From Oscillospiraceae bacterium (GTDB lineage Bacteria; Bacillota; Clostridia; Oscillospirales; Ruminococcaceae): 64,000 bases of DNA. Where the stretch lies: contig CAAGJO010000019.1 of NCBI GenBank assembly GCA_900770285.1, positions 124,001-188,000 on the forward strand. Reading direction: 5' to 3'. This document shows positions 7,093 to 17,636 of the stretch, in pieces (positions within the stretch are counted from its first letter, which is position 1; every line of letters begins with the position of its first letter). The notes beneath the pieces are model-generated. The model ran no database searches, was not told the DNA's origin, and saw only the letters and a program-made list of their open reading frames with translations. A program made the position numbers and the translations under genes.

Positions 7093-9310
7093 TATTATCT
7101 CCGTTTTGTTCTTCAAGCATATTTTTTAAACAGGTATATCGAAGTGTTCGGCGGTTGTTATCAATCATAAATTCCACACGCCTTTTTGTACCTATAATTA
7201 TCATAAGCTTTTTGGCTCTTGTGACTGCCGTATAAAGCAAATTACGATAATACAGTTTGTCATATCCGCCAAAAACCGTAAGAATAACCACATTGAACTC
7301 ACTGCCCTGACTTTTATGCACCGTTGCCGCATATGCAAGTTCCAGATTATCCAGCATCTGATAAGAATATGTTGCAATTCTCCCCTCAAAGTCAATTACA
7401 GCTGTCCGCAGAATCTTATTTACATTGAGTATAATTCCAATATCTCCATTAAAAATACCTGTACCCGTTTCAGTCTTATCGTCACTTTCAGATTTTTTCC
7501 AAATGATATCATAATCATTTTTTGTCTGCATTACCTTATCGCCCTTACGGTAAGTGTAATTCAATGTTTTAAGCTCTGATTTTCCCTTCTCAGGAGGATT
7601 TAACTGCTGCTGCAAAAGCTTATTTAATTCATGCGTGCCTGCAGGGCCTTTTCTTGTAGGAGAAAGAACCTGTATATCCTCTATCGATGAATAGCCGTAA
7701 GCCTTGGGAAGTCTTGTCCGACAAAGATCTACAACCAACTTTTGCAGTTCCATATAATCCTGACGCTGAAAGAAAAAGAAATCCTTATCTTTCACTGTTA
7801 AATCTATATACTCACCGTTTACGATTTTATGAGCATTAGTAACTATAGCACTTTGCTGTGCTTGTCTGAAAATTTCTTTTAAAGTTACTACAGGCATAAC
7901 ACCGCTGTCGATAATATCCTTAAGCACATTTCCTGCACCTACAGAAGGCAGCTGATCCGAGTCGCCAACCAGTACAAGCTTACAGTTAATACTTATTGCT
8001 CTCAGCAATGCTTCAAACAAGCAGGAGTCCACCATACTCATCTCGTCAATTATCATCACATCGCAGTCAAGCTGATTCTCCTCATTATGCACAAATGACA
8101 GATTATCCCCATCGCTGTGCTTAACTTCCAGTAATCTGTGGATTGTTTTGGCATTGAATCCCGTTAAATCAGAGATACGCTTTGCCGCCCTGCCTGTAGG
8201 AGCTGCAATCATAACCTTCATACCCTGCTGTTGATACAAAGAAATTATAGCATTAAGTGTAGTTGTCTTTCCCGTGCCGGGACCTCCCGTAAGCACTAAA
8301 AAGCCTTTTGACAATGCAAGGTTTATTGCCTTTCTCTGCTGCTGCTCATAGGTTATATGATTTTCCTCCTCAGCCAGATCTATAACTGTGGAATAGTCGA
8401 TCTGAGTATCATATGAATAGGCTGCCATAATGGACAAACGCCTTGATATGTAATCTTCCGCCTTATAAAAATCCCTGAGCATCACAAAAGGTCTGTCATT
8501 TTTATAGTAATAAAACAAGTTTTCTTCATCAATCTGTTCGTCCAAAGCTTTCTGAAATTCTTCCTGTGTAACTTTCAGAAAATCGCAGGTTTTCGCTTTA
8601 AGCTTATCAAGAGGCAGGCAGGTATGCCCTGCATCTGCATTCTGACCAAGAACACAGTTGATTCCAGCTTTGATTCTACATATCGAATTACTCTCGATAC
8701 CAATTTTCTGAGCTATCATATCCGCCTTAACGAATGGCAGATCAATACCGTAAAGACAAAGCACATAGGGGTTTGACTTTATCATTTGTTCAGCACCGTC
8801 ACCCCAGCGTTTCCAGGCATTTATCCCTACGGAAGTTGGAATATTGAATTTATTAAGATATATCATCAGCGAGCGGACAGCAAAAGTCTGTTTAAAATCC
8901 TCTGCAAATTTCTTTGCTTTTTTTGCAGTTATACCATCAATTTCCGCAAGCTTTTCGGAATGATTTTCAATAATATCCAATGACTTATCGCCGAATCTTG
9001 CAACTATTTTCTTTGCCAGAACAGGACCTATCCCCGTTATAACACCGCTGCTGAGATATCGCTGTATAGCTGCCGATTCGGTGGGCAGTGACCGTTCACA
9101 AAGCTCGCATTTAAACTGCTCACCGAATTTCTTGTTTATAGTGAACTTACCTGTGCATATCAGCGATTCCCCTTCTTCCACATTTCCTAAATCGCCTACA
9201 ACGGTGATAAGTTCGTCCTCACAGCCAAGCATTACAACTGCAAAACCATTTTCTTCGTTACGATAGACAACGCTGTCTACTTCTCCTTCAATTTTCTGAA
9301 GATTTTCCAT
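7067..9310 (-). CDS. recD2: RecD2-like ATP-dependent 5'-3' DNA helicase
   Basis: The protein has 747 residues, typical of RecD2. An OB-like N-terminal domain (GEVDSVVYRNEENGFAVV) is followed by helix-hairpin-helix repeats (ITGIGPVLAKKIVARFG). Then come two RecA-like motor domains with Walker A GGPGTGKTTT, Walker B MIIDEMSMVD, a motif III-like LVGDSDQLPSVGAG and the C-terminal VHKSQGSEF and YTAVTRAKK. RecD2 acts without RecBC in replication-fork and mismatch repair. Its 5' end overlaps the small membrane protein gene upstream by 23 bases and its 3' end overlaps comFC. The Shine-Dalgarno is weak, consistent with coupling. Confidence 0.93.
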   Translation of the reverse strand: MENLQKIEGEVDSVVYRNEENGFAVVMLGCEDELITVVGDLGNVEEGESLICTGKFTINKKFGEQFKCELCERSLPTESAAIQRYLSSGVITGIGPVLAKKIVARFGDKSLDIIENHSEKLAEIDGITAKKAKKFAEDFKQTFAVRSLMIYLNKFNIPTSVGINAWKRWGDGAEQMIKSNPYVLCLYGIDLPFVKADMIAQKIGIESNSICRIKAGINCVLGQNADAGHTCLPLDKLKAKTCDFLKVTQEEFQKALDEQIDEENLFYYYKNDRPFVMLRDFYKAEDYISRRLSIMAAYSYDTQIDYSTVIDLAEEENHITYEQQQRKAINLALSKGFLVLTGGPGTGKTTTLNAIISLYQQQGMKVMIAAPTGRAAKRISDLTGFNAKTIHRLLEVKHSDGDNLSFVHNEENQLDCDVMIIDEMSMVDSCLFEALLRAISINCKLVLVGDSDQLPSVGAGNVLKDIIDSGVMPVVTLKEIFRQAQQSAIVTNAHKIVNGEYIDLTVKDKDFFFFQRQDYMELQKLVVDLCRTRLPKAYGYSSIEDIQVLSPTRKGPAGTHELNKLLQQQLNPPEKGKSELKTLNYTYRKGDKVMQTKNDYDIIWKKSESDDKTETGTGIFNGDIGIILNVNKILRTAVIDFEGRIATYSYQMLDNLELAYAATVHKSQGSEFNVVILTVFGGYDKLYYRNLLYTAVTRAKKLMIIIGTKRRVEFMIDNNRRTLRYTCLKNMLEEQNGDNNEQQILES

Positions 9311-9653
9311 TTCTAACTAATCTACTTTCCTTTTGTCGAATATAGTCCTCAAGAGCGGAAATATCCAAAGCTCTCACAATAGAATATTCCTGCTCAAGAC
9401 TTTTAGCTATATATTCATTTGTGCATTTTTCCATAATCACAATTAATATTTCACGTCCAAGTTTTTCATTTTCAAATGCTTCTTCCCAGTAATAAGACTT
9501 GACCGTCTTTTCCAAATCCTCAGAATCTGCCCTGCAAGGAACGATTATATATCCGCTGCTGCAATATTTTCTGTGGGTAAAACCATATGCATGAACAGCC
9601 AAAGCAATCAGGATACAAATGCACACACCTATGAATATAATTATGCCTAACAC
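9288..9653 (-). CDS. Small single-span membrane protein, unknown function
   Basis: The 121-residue protein has one hydrophobic helix at residues 2-23 and then a soluble cytoplasmic or extracellular domain beginning YIIVPCRADSEDLEKTV, with ILIVIMEKC in a second predicted strand. I do not recognise a family. The alternating strand and helix pattern recalls a Rossmann-like fold but this is weak. It starts with GTG at 9653, preceded by GGGAGG. It is the first gene of the unit with recD2 and comFC, overlapping recD2 by 23 bases. Confidence 0.65.
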   Translation of the reverse strand: MLGIIIFIGVCICILIALAVHAYGFTHRKYCSSGYIIVPCRADSEDLEKTVKSYYWEEAFENEKLGREILIVIMEKCTNEYIAKSLEQEYSIVRALDISALEDYIRQKESRLVRNGKSSEN

Positions 9654-9839
9654 AAAAGCACCTCCCGAAAATTTCTGCTATATATTATGATTTTCAGTTC
9701 TCTTTTGTGCCTCTCTGTCCAGCGGTGCACTATGCATTTTTAGAAAAAAACGCACAAAAGCTAAGCATACATTACAGGACAATATCTTTTAGCCGACATA
9801 ATATTCAATGAAACCTGAACGTGATTATTAAATAATATT

Positions 9840-9868
9840 ATTTTACACCATTTTCATAAAAAAAGCAA
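9840..9868 (-). promoter_or_regulatory. Candidate promoter of the recD2-comFC unit
   Basis: TTGCTT (9863-9868), 17-base spacer, TAAAAT (9840-9845) on the minus strand. This gives an untranslated leader of about 180 bases before the GTG at 9653, in which no conserved structure was recognised. Confidence 0.45.
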
Positions 9869-9885
9869 CGTTTCAATAAAAAGCA

Positions 9886-9916
9886 AAAGACTGCACAAGT
9901 GATTTGTACAGTCTTT
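9886..9916 (-). terminator. Intrinsic terminator of rpoBC
   Basis: A 13-bp stem with one wobble (9886-9898 with 9904-9916) begins 8 bases after the rpoC stop and is followed on the minus strand by TTTTGCTTTTTATT. Confidence 0.9.
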
Positions 9917-9923
9917 GTTATAA

Positions 9924-12900
9924 TTATAAACTATGATTGCTTTCAGAAGTTGGAATTGTTTCATTATTAATAAGCTGAACATTGTTATACAAGTCCATAC
10001 CTGTTCCGGCAGGAATAAGCTTACCAATCATGACATTTTCCTTAAGACCATGCAATGTATCAGTCTTACCCTTAATTGCTGCCTCTGTAAGAGCCTTTGT
10101 AGTCTCCTGGAATGATGCAGCAGAAAGGAAGCTGTCTGAATAAGATGATGCCTTTGTAATACCTTGAAGTGCAGGTATTGTTTTAACAAGCTTAGCATCA
10201 GGATCACCGGCATCAATTCTTTCCTGAATTTCCTTGTTAATTGCAGCAACATCCTGCTTATTAACAAGTGAACCCGGAAGCAAGTAACTGCTGCCTGAAT
10301 CTTCAACCTTAACTTTTCTCATCATCTGACGAACAATGATTTCAATGTGCTTATCGTTGATATCAACACCTTGCAGACGGTAAACCTTCTGAACTTCGGT
10401 GATAATATAGTTCTGAACAGCCTTAACACCGCTGACAGCAAGTATATCAGCAGGATAAATTGAACCTTCTGTCAATGGATCGCCTGCAGTAACTTCATCG
10501 CCGTCATGTACCTTAAGCTTATAGCCGTAAGGAACATTATAGGTTTCTTCCTCCGGACCGTTCTCAAGATCATTGCTTGTAACAATAATCTTTTTGGTAT
10601 TCTTAACTTCTTCAACACGAACAGTACCTGAAATTCTGGAAATAATTGCAGCGCCCTTTGGACGTCTGCTCTCGAACAATTCTTCGACACGAGGCAAACC
10701 TTGTGTGATATCTTCTGCTGATGCGATACCGCCTGTATGGAATGTTCTCATTGTAAGCTGTGTACCAGGTTCACCGATTGACTGAGCTGAAATAACGCCG
10801 ACAGCGTCACCAACGTTAACTTCCTTACCATTAGCAAGGTTAGCACCGTAACATTTAGCACATACGCCGTGAGTGCATTCACACTGCAATACAGAACGAA
10901 TAGATATGCTGTCTTTTCCGATTAATGCAAGGTAATTCACAACCTTATCTGCGTCCTGCTCGTTCATAAGCTTATCGCTTGAAACGATAACTTCGCCTGT
11001 CTTTTCATCCTTGAGATCTTCAACAAGATAACGGCCAATAAGTCTTTCTGCAAAAGGTTCAATCTTTTCATTTCCGTTCTTGATCTCAAACACTTCAATA
11101 CCGTTATGAGTACCGCAGTCTTCTTCACGAACTATAACATCATGTGATACATCAACAAGACGTCTTGTAAGATAACCTGAATCGGCAGTTCTGAGGGCTG
11201 TATCGGCAAGACCTTTACGAGCACCACGGGATGAAATAAAGTATTCCAAAATGTTAAGACCTTCACGGTAGTTAGAACGAATCGGCATCTCAATTGTAGA
11301 ACCTGATGTATTAGCGATAAGTCCTCTCATACCAGCCAGCTGTCTGATCTGGTTGATACTACCACGGGCACCGGAATCAGCCATCATATTGATTGGGTTG
11401 TATGGGTCAAGATTAGCTTTAAGTGCTTCTGTAACCTCATCGGTAGCATTATTCCAAATTGAAATGAACTTCTTGGATTTTTCTTCTCGTGAAATGTAAC
11501 CTCTCTTATACTGCTTATCAATTACGTCTACAGCAGCATCTGCGCGGTCGAGAATTTCTTTCTTTTCAGGAGGGATAGATGCATCGCATACAGCAACTGT
11601 AAGGCCTGATTTAGTTGAATATTTATATCCCATTGCCTTGATTTTATCAAGTACTTCGGAAGTAACCGTTGTACCATGACGGTGAATACATCTATCTATC
11701 AGATCAGACATCTGACTCTTTTTAACAAGGAATGAAATTTCAAGGTCAAAACGCTTATTGGAATCTGTTCTGTCAACATAACCCAAGTCCTGAGGAATGT
11801 TTTCGTTGAATATAAGACGTCCGACTGTTGCGTCAATAACTTTTGAAACCTGCTTATCACCGATTTGCTTTGTAACTCTCACCTTGATAGCTGCATGGAG
11901 TGATACATCGCCGTTATCATAAGCCATTATAGCCTCGTTCATATCACGGAATACTTTGCCTTCGCCCTTTTCACCTGGCTTTTGAAGTGTAAGATAATAT
12001 GAACCAAGGAGCATATCCTGTGAAGGAACTGCTACAGGACGTCCGTCTGAAGGCTTGAGCAGGTTATTTGCAGCAAGCATAAGGAATCTTGCTTCTGCCT
12101 GCGCCTCAGAAGAAATAGGAAGGTGAACAGCCATCTGGTCACCATCAAAGTCAGCGTTAAACGCTGTACATACCAATGGATGCAGCTTAATGGCACGACC
12201 CTCAACAAGTACAGGTTCAAATGCCTGAATACCCAGTCTATGAAGTGTAGGCGCACGGTTAAGCATTACAGGATGTCCCTGAATTACGTTTTCCAGTGCA
12301 TCCCAAACCTCAGGCTTAGCACGGTCAACCATTTTTCTTGCTGATTTTATATTTATAGACGGATTGGTGTCAACCAATCTCTTCATTACAAAAGGCTTAA
12401 ACAATTCAAGTGCCATTTCCTTTGGCAAACCGCACTGATACATCTTAAGTTCAGGTCCTACAACGATAACTGAACGTCCTGAGTAGTCAACACGTTTACC
12501 GAGAAGGTTCTGACGGAAACGTCCCTGCTTACCTTTAAGCATATCGGAAAGTGACTTGAATGCACGGTTATTAGGACCTGTAACAGGTCTGCCGTGACGG
12601 CCGTTATCAATAAGGGCGTCAACTGCATCCTGAAGCATTCTCTTTTCGTTTCTGATAATAATATCAGGGGCTTCCAGTTCAAGCATTCTCTTAAGACGGT
12701 TATTTCTGTTAATAACACGTCTGTAAAGGTCATTCAAGTCTGATGTTGCATATCTTCCGCCGTCAAGCATAACCATAGGTCTGAGATCAGGAGGAATTAC
12801 AGGAATACAATCAAGAATCATCCACTCAGGACGGTTGCCTGACTGTCTGAAAGCTTCAACGATCTCCAGTCTTTTAAGAATCTTTATTCGCTTTTGTCCT

Positions 12901-13496
12901 GAAGACAAATCTTTAAGCTCAGCTTTCAGTTCTTCTGCCAACTGGTCCAGATCAATTTCTTCCAGAAGCTTTTTAATAGCTTCTGCGCCCATTCCTGCTT
13001 CAAATTCATCTTCATACTTTTCACGCATTTCAGCATACTCAGTTTCATTGAGCAGCTGACCTTTTATAAGTCCTGTATTTCCCGGGTCTGTTACAATATA
13101 CTGTGTAAAGTACAGAACCGCTTCAAGTTTTTTCTGTGAAAGGTCAAGCATCTGACCGATTCTTGAAGGCGTACCCTTAAAATACCATATATGAGAAACA
13201 GGAGCTGCAAGCTCAATGTGTCCCATTCTTTCACGACGAACCTTTGCACGAGTTACCTCAACTCCGCAGCGTTCGCAGACTTTTCCTTTATATCTTATTT
13301 TCTTGTACTTTCCGCAATGACATTCCCAGTCCTTAGTAGGTCCGAAAATCTTTTCACAGAACAAGCCGTCTTTTTCAGGCTTTTGAGTACGGTAATTTAT
13401 TGTTTCAGGTCTTTCAACCACACCATAAGACCACTCTCTGATTTTCTCAGGTGATGCAAGTCCGATTTTTATAGATGCAAATTCATTAAATTCCAA
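9924..13496 (-). CDS. rpoC: DNA-directed RNA polymerase subunit beta'
   Basis: The 1190-residue protein is a full-length Firmicute beta'. Near the N-terminus is a zinc ribbon (CHCGKYKKIRYKGKVCERCG). The catalytic Mg-binding motif NADFDGDQMAVH and the trigger-loop region (GEPGTQLTMRTFHTGG) are intact. A second Cys cluster (CECTHGVCAKCYG) is present. The start is a TTG at 13496, with GAGGG 8 bases before it; no nearby in-frame ATG fits better. It follows rpoB by 83 bases, with a small hairpin in the gap, and ends at a strong terminator. Confidence 0.98.
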   Translation of the reverse strand: MEFNEFASIKIGLASPEKIREWSYGVVERPETINYRTQKPEKDGLFCEKIFGPTKDWECHCGKYKKIRYKGKVCERCGVEVTRAKVRRERMGHIELAAPVSHIWYFKGTPSRIGQMLDLSQKKLEAVLYFTQYIVTDPGNTGLIKGQLLNETEYAEMREKYEDEFEAGMGAEAIKKLLEEIDLDQLAEELKAELKDLSSGQKRIKILKRLEIVEAFRQSGNRPEWMILDCIPVIPPDLRPMVMLDGGRYATSDLNDLYRRVINRNNRLKRMLELEAPDIIIRNEKRMLQDAVDALIDNGRHGRPVTGPNNRAFKSLSDMLKGKQGRFRQNLLGKRVDYSGRSVIVVGPELKMYQCGLPKEMALELFKPFVMKRLVDTNPSINIKSARKMVDRAKPEVWDALENVIQGHPVMLNRAPTLHRLGIQAFEPVLVEGRAIKLHPLVCTAFNADFDGDQMAVHLPISSEAQAEARFLMLAANNLLKPSDGRPVAVPSQDMLLGSYYLTLQKPGEKGEGKVFRDMNEAIMAYDNGDVSLHAAIKVRVTKQIGDKQVSKVIDATVGRLIFNENIPQDLGYVDRTDSNKRFDLEISFLVKKSQMSDLIDRCIHRHGTTVTSEVLDKIKAMGYKYSTKSGLTVAVCDASIPPEKKEILDRADAAVDVIDKQYKRGYISREEKSKKFISIWNNATDEVTEALKANLDPYNPINMMADSGARGSINQIRQLAGMRGLIANTSGSTIEMPIRSNYREGLNILEYFISSRGARKGLADTALRTADSGYLTRRLVDVSHDVIVREEDCGTHNGIEVFEIKNGNEKIEPFAERLIGRYLVEDLKDEKTGEVIVSSDKLMNEQDADKVVNYLALIGKDSISIRSVLQCECTHGVCAKCYGANLANGKEVNVGDAVGVISAQSIGEPGTQLTMRTFHTGGIASAEDITQGLPRVEELFESRRPKGAAIISRISGTVRVEEVKNTKKIIVTSNDLENGPEEETYNVPYGYKLKVHDGDEVTAGDPLTEGSIYPADILAVSGVKAVQNYIITEVQKVYRLQGVDINDKHIEIIVRQMMRKVKVEDSGSSYLLPGSLVNKQDVAAINKEIQERIDAGDPDAKLVKTIPALQGITKASSYSDSFLSAASFQETTKALTEAAIKGKTDTLHGLKENVMIGKLIPAGTGMDLYNNVQLINNETIPTSESNHSL

Positions 13497-13545
13497 AAAT
13501 AGTACCCTCTTTCTTCATAGTCTTTATTACTAAACTTTTTTAGAG

Positions 13546-13560
13546 GAGCGGTGCCCGCTC
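13546..13560 (-). other. Intercistronic hairpin between rpoB and rpoC
   Basis: GAGCGG and CCGCTC form a compact GC-rich hairpin in the 83-base gap. On the minus strand (the coding direction) no U-run follows, so it is unlikely to terminate transcription. It may be an mRNA processing or stability element. Confidence 0.4.
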
Positions 13561-13579
13561 TTTTCCTTTTGGTTTTTAT

Positions 13580-16500
13580 TTACTCGTCATCATCCAAGAA
13601 CATATCGGAATCATCGAAATCATCATCTTCATCATCAAAACCGTCATTTACTTCAAGCTCTGATGTTCCGTTTTCGTCCTCTGCCATAAATCCGTCCTTC
13701 AAATCATGGCTGTCGATGTCGTAAGAATTCATCTTATCATCATTTGATGCATGAGGAACAAAATCATCATCATCATCATAGTTCTGCTTGAGGTCAATTT
13801 CATTTCCATTCTGATCAAGAACTTTAATATCAAGAGCAAGTGCCTGAAGCTCTTTAACCAGAACTCTGAATGCTTCAGGAACACCAGGCTTAGGAATATT
13901 ATGTCCTTTGACAATTGCCTCATAGGTCTTGACACGTCCTATGGTATCATCCGATTTAACTGTAAGGATTTCCTGCAGAGTATATGCAGCACCATATGCC
14001 TCGAGTGCCCAAACTTCCATTTCTCCGAATCTCTGTCCGCCGAACTGTGCTTTACCGCCCAGAGGCTGCTGTGTAACCAATGAATACGGTCCTACAGAAC
14101 GAGCATGGATCTTATCATCAACAAGGTGGTGAAGTTTCAGGTAATACATATATCCGACTGTAACACGGTTATCAAATTTTTCACCTGTTCTGCCGTCATA
14201 TACTGTGAATTTTCCGTCTTCACTCATTTCAAGAGCATTTGTATTGATAACTTCACCCATTGTATGGATTGTAAACTCATCATCTTTATGCTCAAGGTGC
14301 TTTTCATTAGCCATTTTAAAGCATTCACGGATATCTGATTCGTGAGCACCGTCAAATACAGGAGTCATGATCTTCCAGCCAAGTGCTTTTGCAGCCATAC
14401 CAAGATGAACTTCAAGTACCTGACCGATATTCATACGTGATGGTACGCCCAAAGGGTTAAGAACAATATCCAGCGGTGTACCGTCTTCCAGGAACGGCAT
14501 ATCTTCCTGCGGGAGAATTCTTGAAACGACACCCTTATTACCGTGACGTCCAGCCATCTTATCACCAACAGAAATCTTTCTCTTCTGTGCAATATAGCAT
14601 CTGACAAGCATATTAACTCCAGGAGCAAGCTCATCGCAGTTTTCGTGAGTAAATATCTTAACGTCTATTACAATACCTGATTCACCGTGAGGTACTTTAA
14701 GAGAATTATCTCTTACTTCTCTTGCCTTTTCACCAAAGATAGCTCTCAGAAGTCTTTCTTCAGCAGTAAGCTCAGTTTCGCCTTTTGGTGTAACCTTTCC
14801 AACGAGAATATCACCTGCACGAACCTCCGCACCTATACGAATAATACCGTTTTCGTCAAGATCTTTAAGAGCATCTTCACCAACATTAGGAAGATCTCTT
14901 GTAATTTCTTCAGGTCCGAGTTTTGTATCTCTGCATTCAATTTCATATTCTTCAATATGAACTGAAGTATATTTATCCTGTTTAACGAGATTTTCATTCA
15001 AAAGTACGGCGTCCTCGTAGTTATAACCTTCCCATGTCATAAATCCGATAAGAGCATTCTTACCCAGTGAAAGCTCTCCGTTTGAAGTTGCAGGACCGTC
15101 GCCGATTACCTGATGTTCTTCAACTCTTTCGCCCTTTGAAACTGTAGGACGCTGATTTGTACATGTTCCTGCATTTGAACGCTTGAACTTTGTAAGTGTA
15201 TATGTGCGTGTTGTTCCGTCGTCTTCCTTAATAACTATTTTGTCGGCATCAACGTATTCAACAACGCCTGCTGCCTTTGCAACAATAGCAACGCCTGAGT
15301 CAACACACGCCTTATATTCCATACCTGTACCAACGATAGGTGATTCGGTCTTAAGAAGAGGAACTGCCTGTCTCTGCATGTTTGAACCCATGAGGGCACG
15401 GTTTGCGTCATCATTTTCAAGGAATGGAATACAAGCTGTAGCGACTGATACAACCATTTTAGGTGAAACGTCCATGAAATCAATTTTCTCACGTTCAATT
15501 TCAAGAATCTGATCTCTATATCTTCCGTTTACCTTAGCTCTTGCAAACTTGTGATCCTCAGTCAGAGGCTCGTTTGCCTGTGCTACCATATAGTTATCTT
15601 CCACATCAGCGGTCATATAAACAACTTCGTCTGTTACTACGCCTGTTTCCTTATCGACTCTACGATATGGTGCTTCAACAAATCCATATTCGTTAATTCT
15701 TGCAAAAGATGCAAGATATGAAATAAGTCCGATATTAGGTCCTTCCGGTGTTTCAATAGGACACATTCTTCCGTAATGGGTATAGTGTACGTCACGCACT
15801 TCAAATCCTGCACGGTCTCTTGAAAGACCGCCAGGTCCCAATGCCGAAAGACGTCTTTTATGAGTAAGTTCTGCAAGAGGGTTATTCTGATCCATGAACT
15901 GTGAAAGCGGTGATGAACCAAAGAACTCCTTGATTGCAGCTGTAATAGGTCTGATATTAATTAGAGCAGCAGGAGTAACGATATCCATATCCTGTGACTG
16001 AATATTCATTCTTTCACGAACTACTCTTTCCATTCTTGTGAAGCCGATTCTGAACTGGTTCTGCAAAAGTTCTCCGACAGAACGAATTCTTCTGTTTCCA
16101 AGGTGGTCGATATCATCAACAGTTCCAACTCCATCGCAAAGATTGAGGAAATATGAAATTGTTGAGATCATATCATCAATTGTGATATGCTTAGGGATAA
16201 GCTCATCAATTCTTGCTTTGATGTTTTCCTTGATCTCATCTTCGCTCTCGGATTCTTCAAGAATTTCCTTAAGAATTGTAAATGAGACCTTTTCATTAAC
16301 ACCAAGATCCTTTGTATCAAAATCAACAAAGCAATTAATGTCAACCATGCCATTGCCGATGATCTTAACTTCTTCTTCAACCATTTTAATACTTGTTTCG
16401 CCTGTTTCGGCAGATGTGAAATATTCCTTGACCTCAGATGTTACAAAAACCTCAGAAACACCTGCGTTTTCAATTTCCATTGCACGGTCAAAGTTAATAA

Positions 16501-17431
16501 ACTCTCCTGCCTCAGCCATAACCTCGCCTGTAAGAGGGTTAACAACAGGTCTTGTAACAGCATGTCCTGCGAGACGTGAACCGATGCCAAGCTTTTTATT
16601 AAATTTATAGCGGCCAAATCTTGCAAGGTCGTATCTTCTTGCATCAAAGAAAAGATTATTAAGATGAGAAACTGCACTGTCAACTGTAGGAGGTTCTCCC
16701 GGACGGAGTTTTCTGTAGATTTCAAGCAAAGCTTCTTCACGGTTAGCTGTAGGGTCTTTCTGAAGAATTGTCTGTTTTAATCTTTCATCGTTGTTGAACA
16801 TCTCTTCGATTTCTGCATCTGTACCAATGCCGATAGCACGGATAAATGTAGTGATCGGAATTTTTCTGTTCTTATCAATTCTTACATAAACCACATCGTT
16901 TGAATCCATTTCATATTCAAGCCATGCGCCTCTGTTTGGAATTACAGTAGTTTTAAACAGGTCTTTACCGGTTTTATCTTTATCGAAAGCATAGTAAACC
17001 CCCGGTGAACGAACCAGCTGTGAAACAATTACACGTTCTGCACCGTTGATTACAAATGTTCCGCTGTCAGTCATCAGCGGCAAATCCCCCATATATACTT
17101 CAGACTCTTTGATAATGCCTTTTTCGATATTATTAAGTCTTACGGTTACACGAAGAGGAGCAGCGTATGTTACATCACGCTCTTTACATTCAGCAATTGT
17201 GTACTTAGGCTCTTCATCAAAGCGATAGTCTACAAAACTAAGCTCAAGCACGCCGTTGTAATCAGTTATAGACGATACATCTCTGAAAACTTCCTTCAAG
17301 CCCTCGTCCAGAAACCACTGATATGATTTTTTCTGTACTTCAATCAGATTCGGCAGATCCAAGACTTCGTTAATCTTAGCAAAACTCTTTCGGGTATTTT
17401 TGCCAAGCTTTACGTCCTTGACGTTCACCAT
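13580..17431 (-). CDS. rpoB: DNA-directed RNA polymerase subunit beta
   Basis: The protein has 1283 residues. The rifampicin-binding region reads GSSPLSQFMDQNNPLAEL followed by THKRRLSALGPGG. The C-terminal core is conserved (GGKAQFGGQRFGEMEVWALEAYGA). A strongly acidic tail of about 90 residues (FDDEDDDFDDSD) extends the C-terminus, as in other Clostridia. A GTG 12 bases upstream overlaps the Shine-Dalgarno AAGGAG, so the ATG at 17431 is the start. The gene has its own consensus promoter and a leader of about 170 bases. It is not preceded by rplJL. Confidence 0.97.
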   Translation of the reverse strand: MVNVKDVKLGKNTRKSFAKINEVLDLPNLIEVQKKSYQWFLDEGLKEVFRDVSSITDYNGVLELSFVDYRFDEEPKYTIAECKERDVTYAAPLRVTVRLNNIEKGIIKESEVYMGDLPLMTDSGTFVINGAERVIVSQLVRSPGVYYAFDKDKTGKDLFKTTVIPNRGAWLEYEMDSNDVVYVRIDKNRKIPITTFIRAIGIGTDAEIEEMFNNDERLKQTILQKDPTANREEALLEIYRKLRPGEPPTVDSAVSHLNNLFFDARRYDLARFGRYKFNKKLGIGSRLAGHAVTRPVVNPLTGEVMAEAGEFINFDRAMEIENAGVSEVFVTSEVKEYFTSAETGETSIKMVEEEVKIIGNGMVDINCFVDFDTKDLGVNEKVSFTILKEILEESESEDEIKENIKARIDELIPKHITIDDMISTISYFLNLCDGVGTVDDIDHLGNRRIRSVGELLQNQFRIGFTRMERVVRERMNIQSQDMDIVTPAALINIRPITAAIKEFFGSSPLSQFMDQNNPLAELTHKRRLSALGPGGLSRDRAGFEVRDVHYTHYGRMCPIETPEGPNIGLISYLASFARINEYGFVEAPYRRVDKETGVVTDEVVYMTADVEDNYMVAQANEPLTEDHKFARAKVNGRYRDQILEIEREKIDFMDVSPKMVVSVATACIPFLENDDANRALMGSNMQRQAVPLLKTESPIVGTGMEYKACVDSGVAIVAKAAGVVEYVDADKIVIKEDDGTTRTYTLTKFKRSNAGTCTNQRPTVSKGERVEEHQVIGDGPATSNGELSLGKNALIGFMTWEGYNYEDAVLLNENLVKQDKYTSVHIEEYEIECRDTKLGPEEITRDLPNVGEDALKDLDENGIIRIGAEVRAGDILVGKVTPKGETELTAEERLLRAIFGEKAREVRDNSLKVPHGESGIVIDVKIFTHENCDELAPGVNMLVRCYIAQKRKISVGDKMAGRHGNKGVVSRILPQEDMPFLEDGTPLDIVLNPLGVPSRMNIGQVLEVHLGMAAKALGWKIMTPVFDGAHESDIRECFKMANEKHLEHKDDEFTIHTMGEVINTNALEMSEDGKFTVYDGRTGEKFDNRVTVGYMYYLKLHHLVDDKIHARSVGPYSLVTQQPLGGKAQFGGQRFGEMEVWALEAYGAAYTLQEILTVKSDDTIGRVKTYEAIVKGHNIPKPGVPEAFRVLVKELQALALDIKVLDQNGNEIDLKQNYDDDDDFVPHASNDDKMNSYDIDSHDLKDGFMAEDENGTSELEVNDGFDDEDDDFDDSDMFLDDDE

Positions 17432-17607
17432 AGGGTTAATCACTCCTTAATAATTTTGTAAAATACTGTGAAACTTTCCGGCTTAACACTAAAGCCTTTC
17501 ACCTTATTTTTCAATAAGTTTTTACGGACCAAATACCGATTTTTCGCTTTTTGCAGCAATTGCACCAAACAAAAAAGGTACAAAAGTCCATTATGATACA
17601 ATATAAT

Positions 17608-17636
17608 ATTATAATCCATAAAAAGTCAAATGTCAA
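17608..17636 (-). promoter_or_regulatory. Consensus sigma-A promoter of rpoBC
   Basis: TTGACA (17631-17636), 17 bases, TATAAT (17608-17613): a perfect consensus on the minus strand. The 400-base gap 17432-17831 also contains the rpoB leader (about 170 bases, AT-rich, no recognised riboregulator) and the terminator of the neighbouring sugar-transferase gene. Confidence 0.9.

Noticed and set aside
13500..13579. Terminator between rpoB and rpoC
   Set aside because: A U-run follows the hairpin only on the plus strand, opposite to the direction of both genes.
16038..16610. A 190-codon plus-strand frame antisense to rpoB
   Set aside because: It is Ser/Ile-rich shadow sequence over a highly conserved gene, with no start signal.
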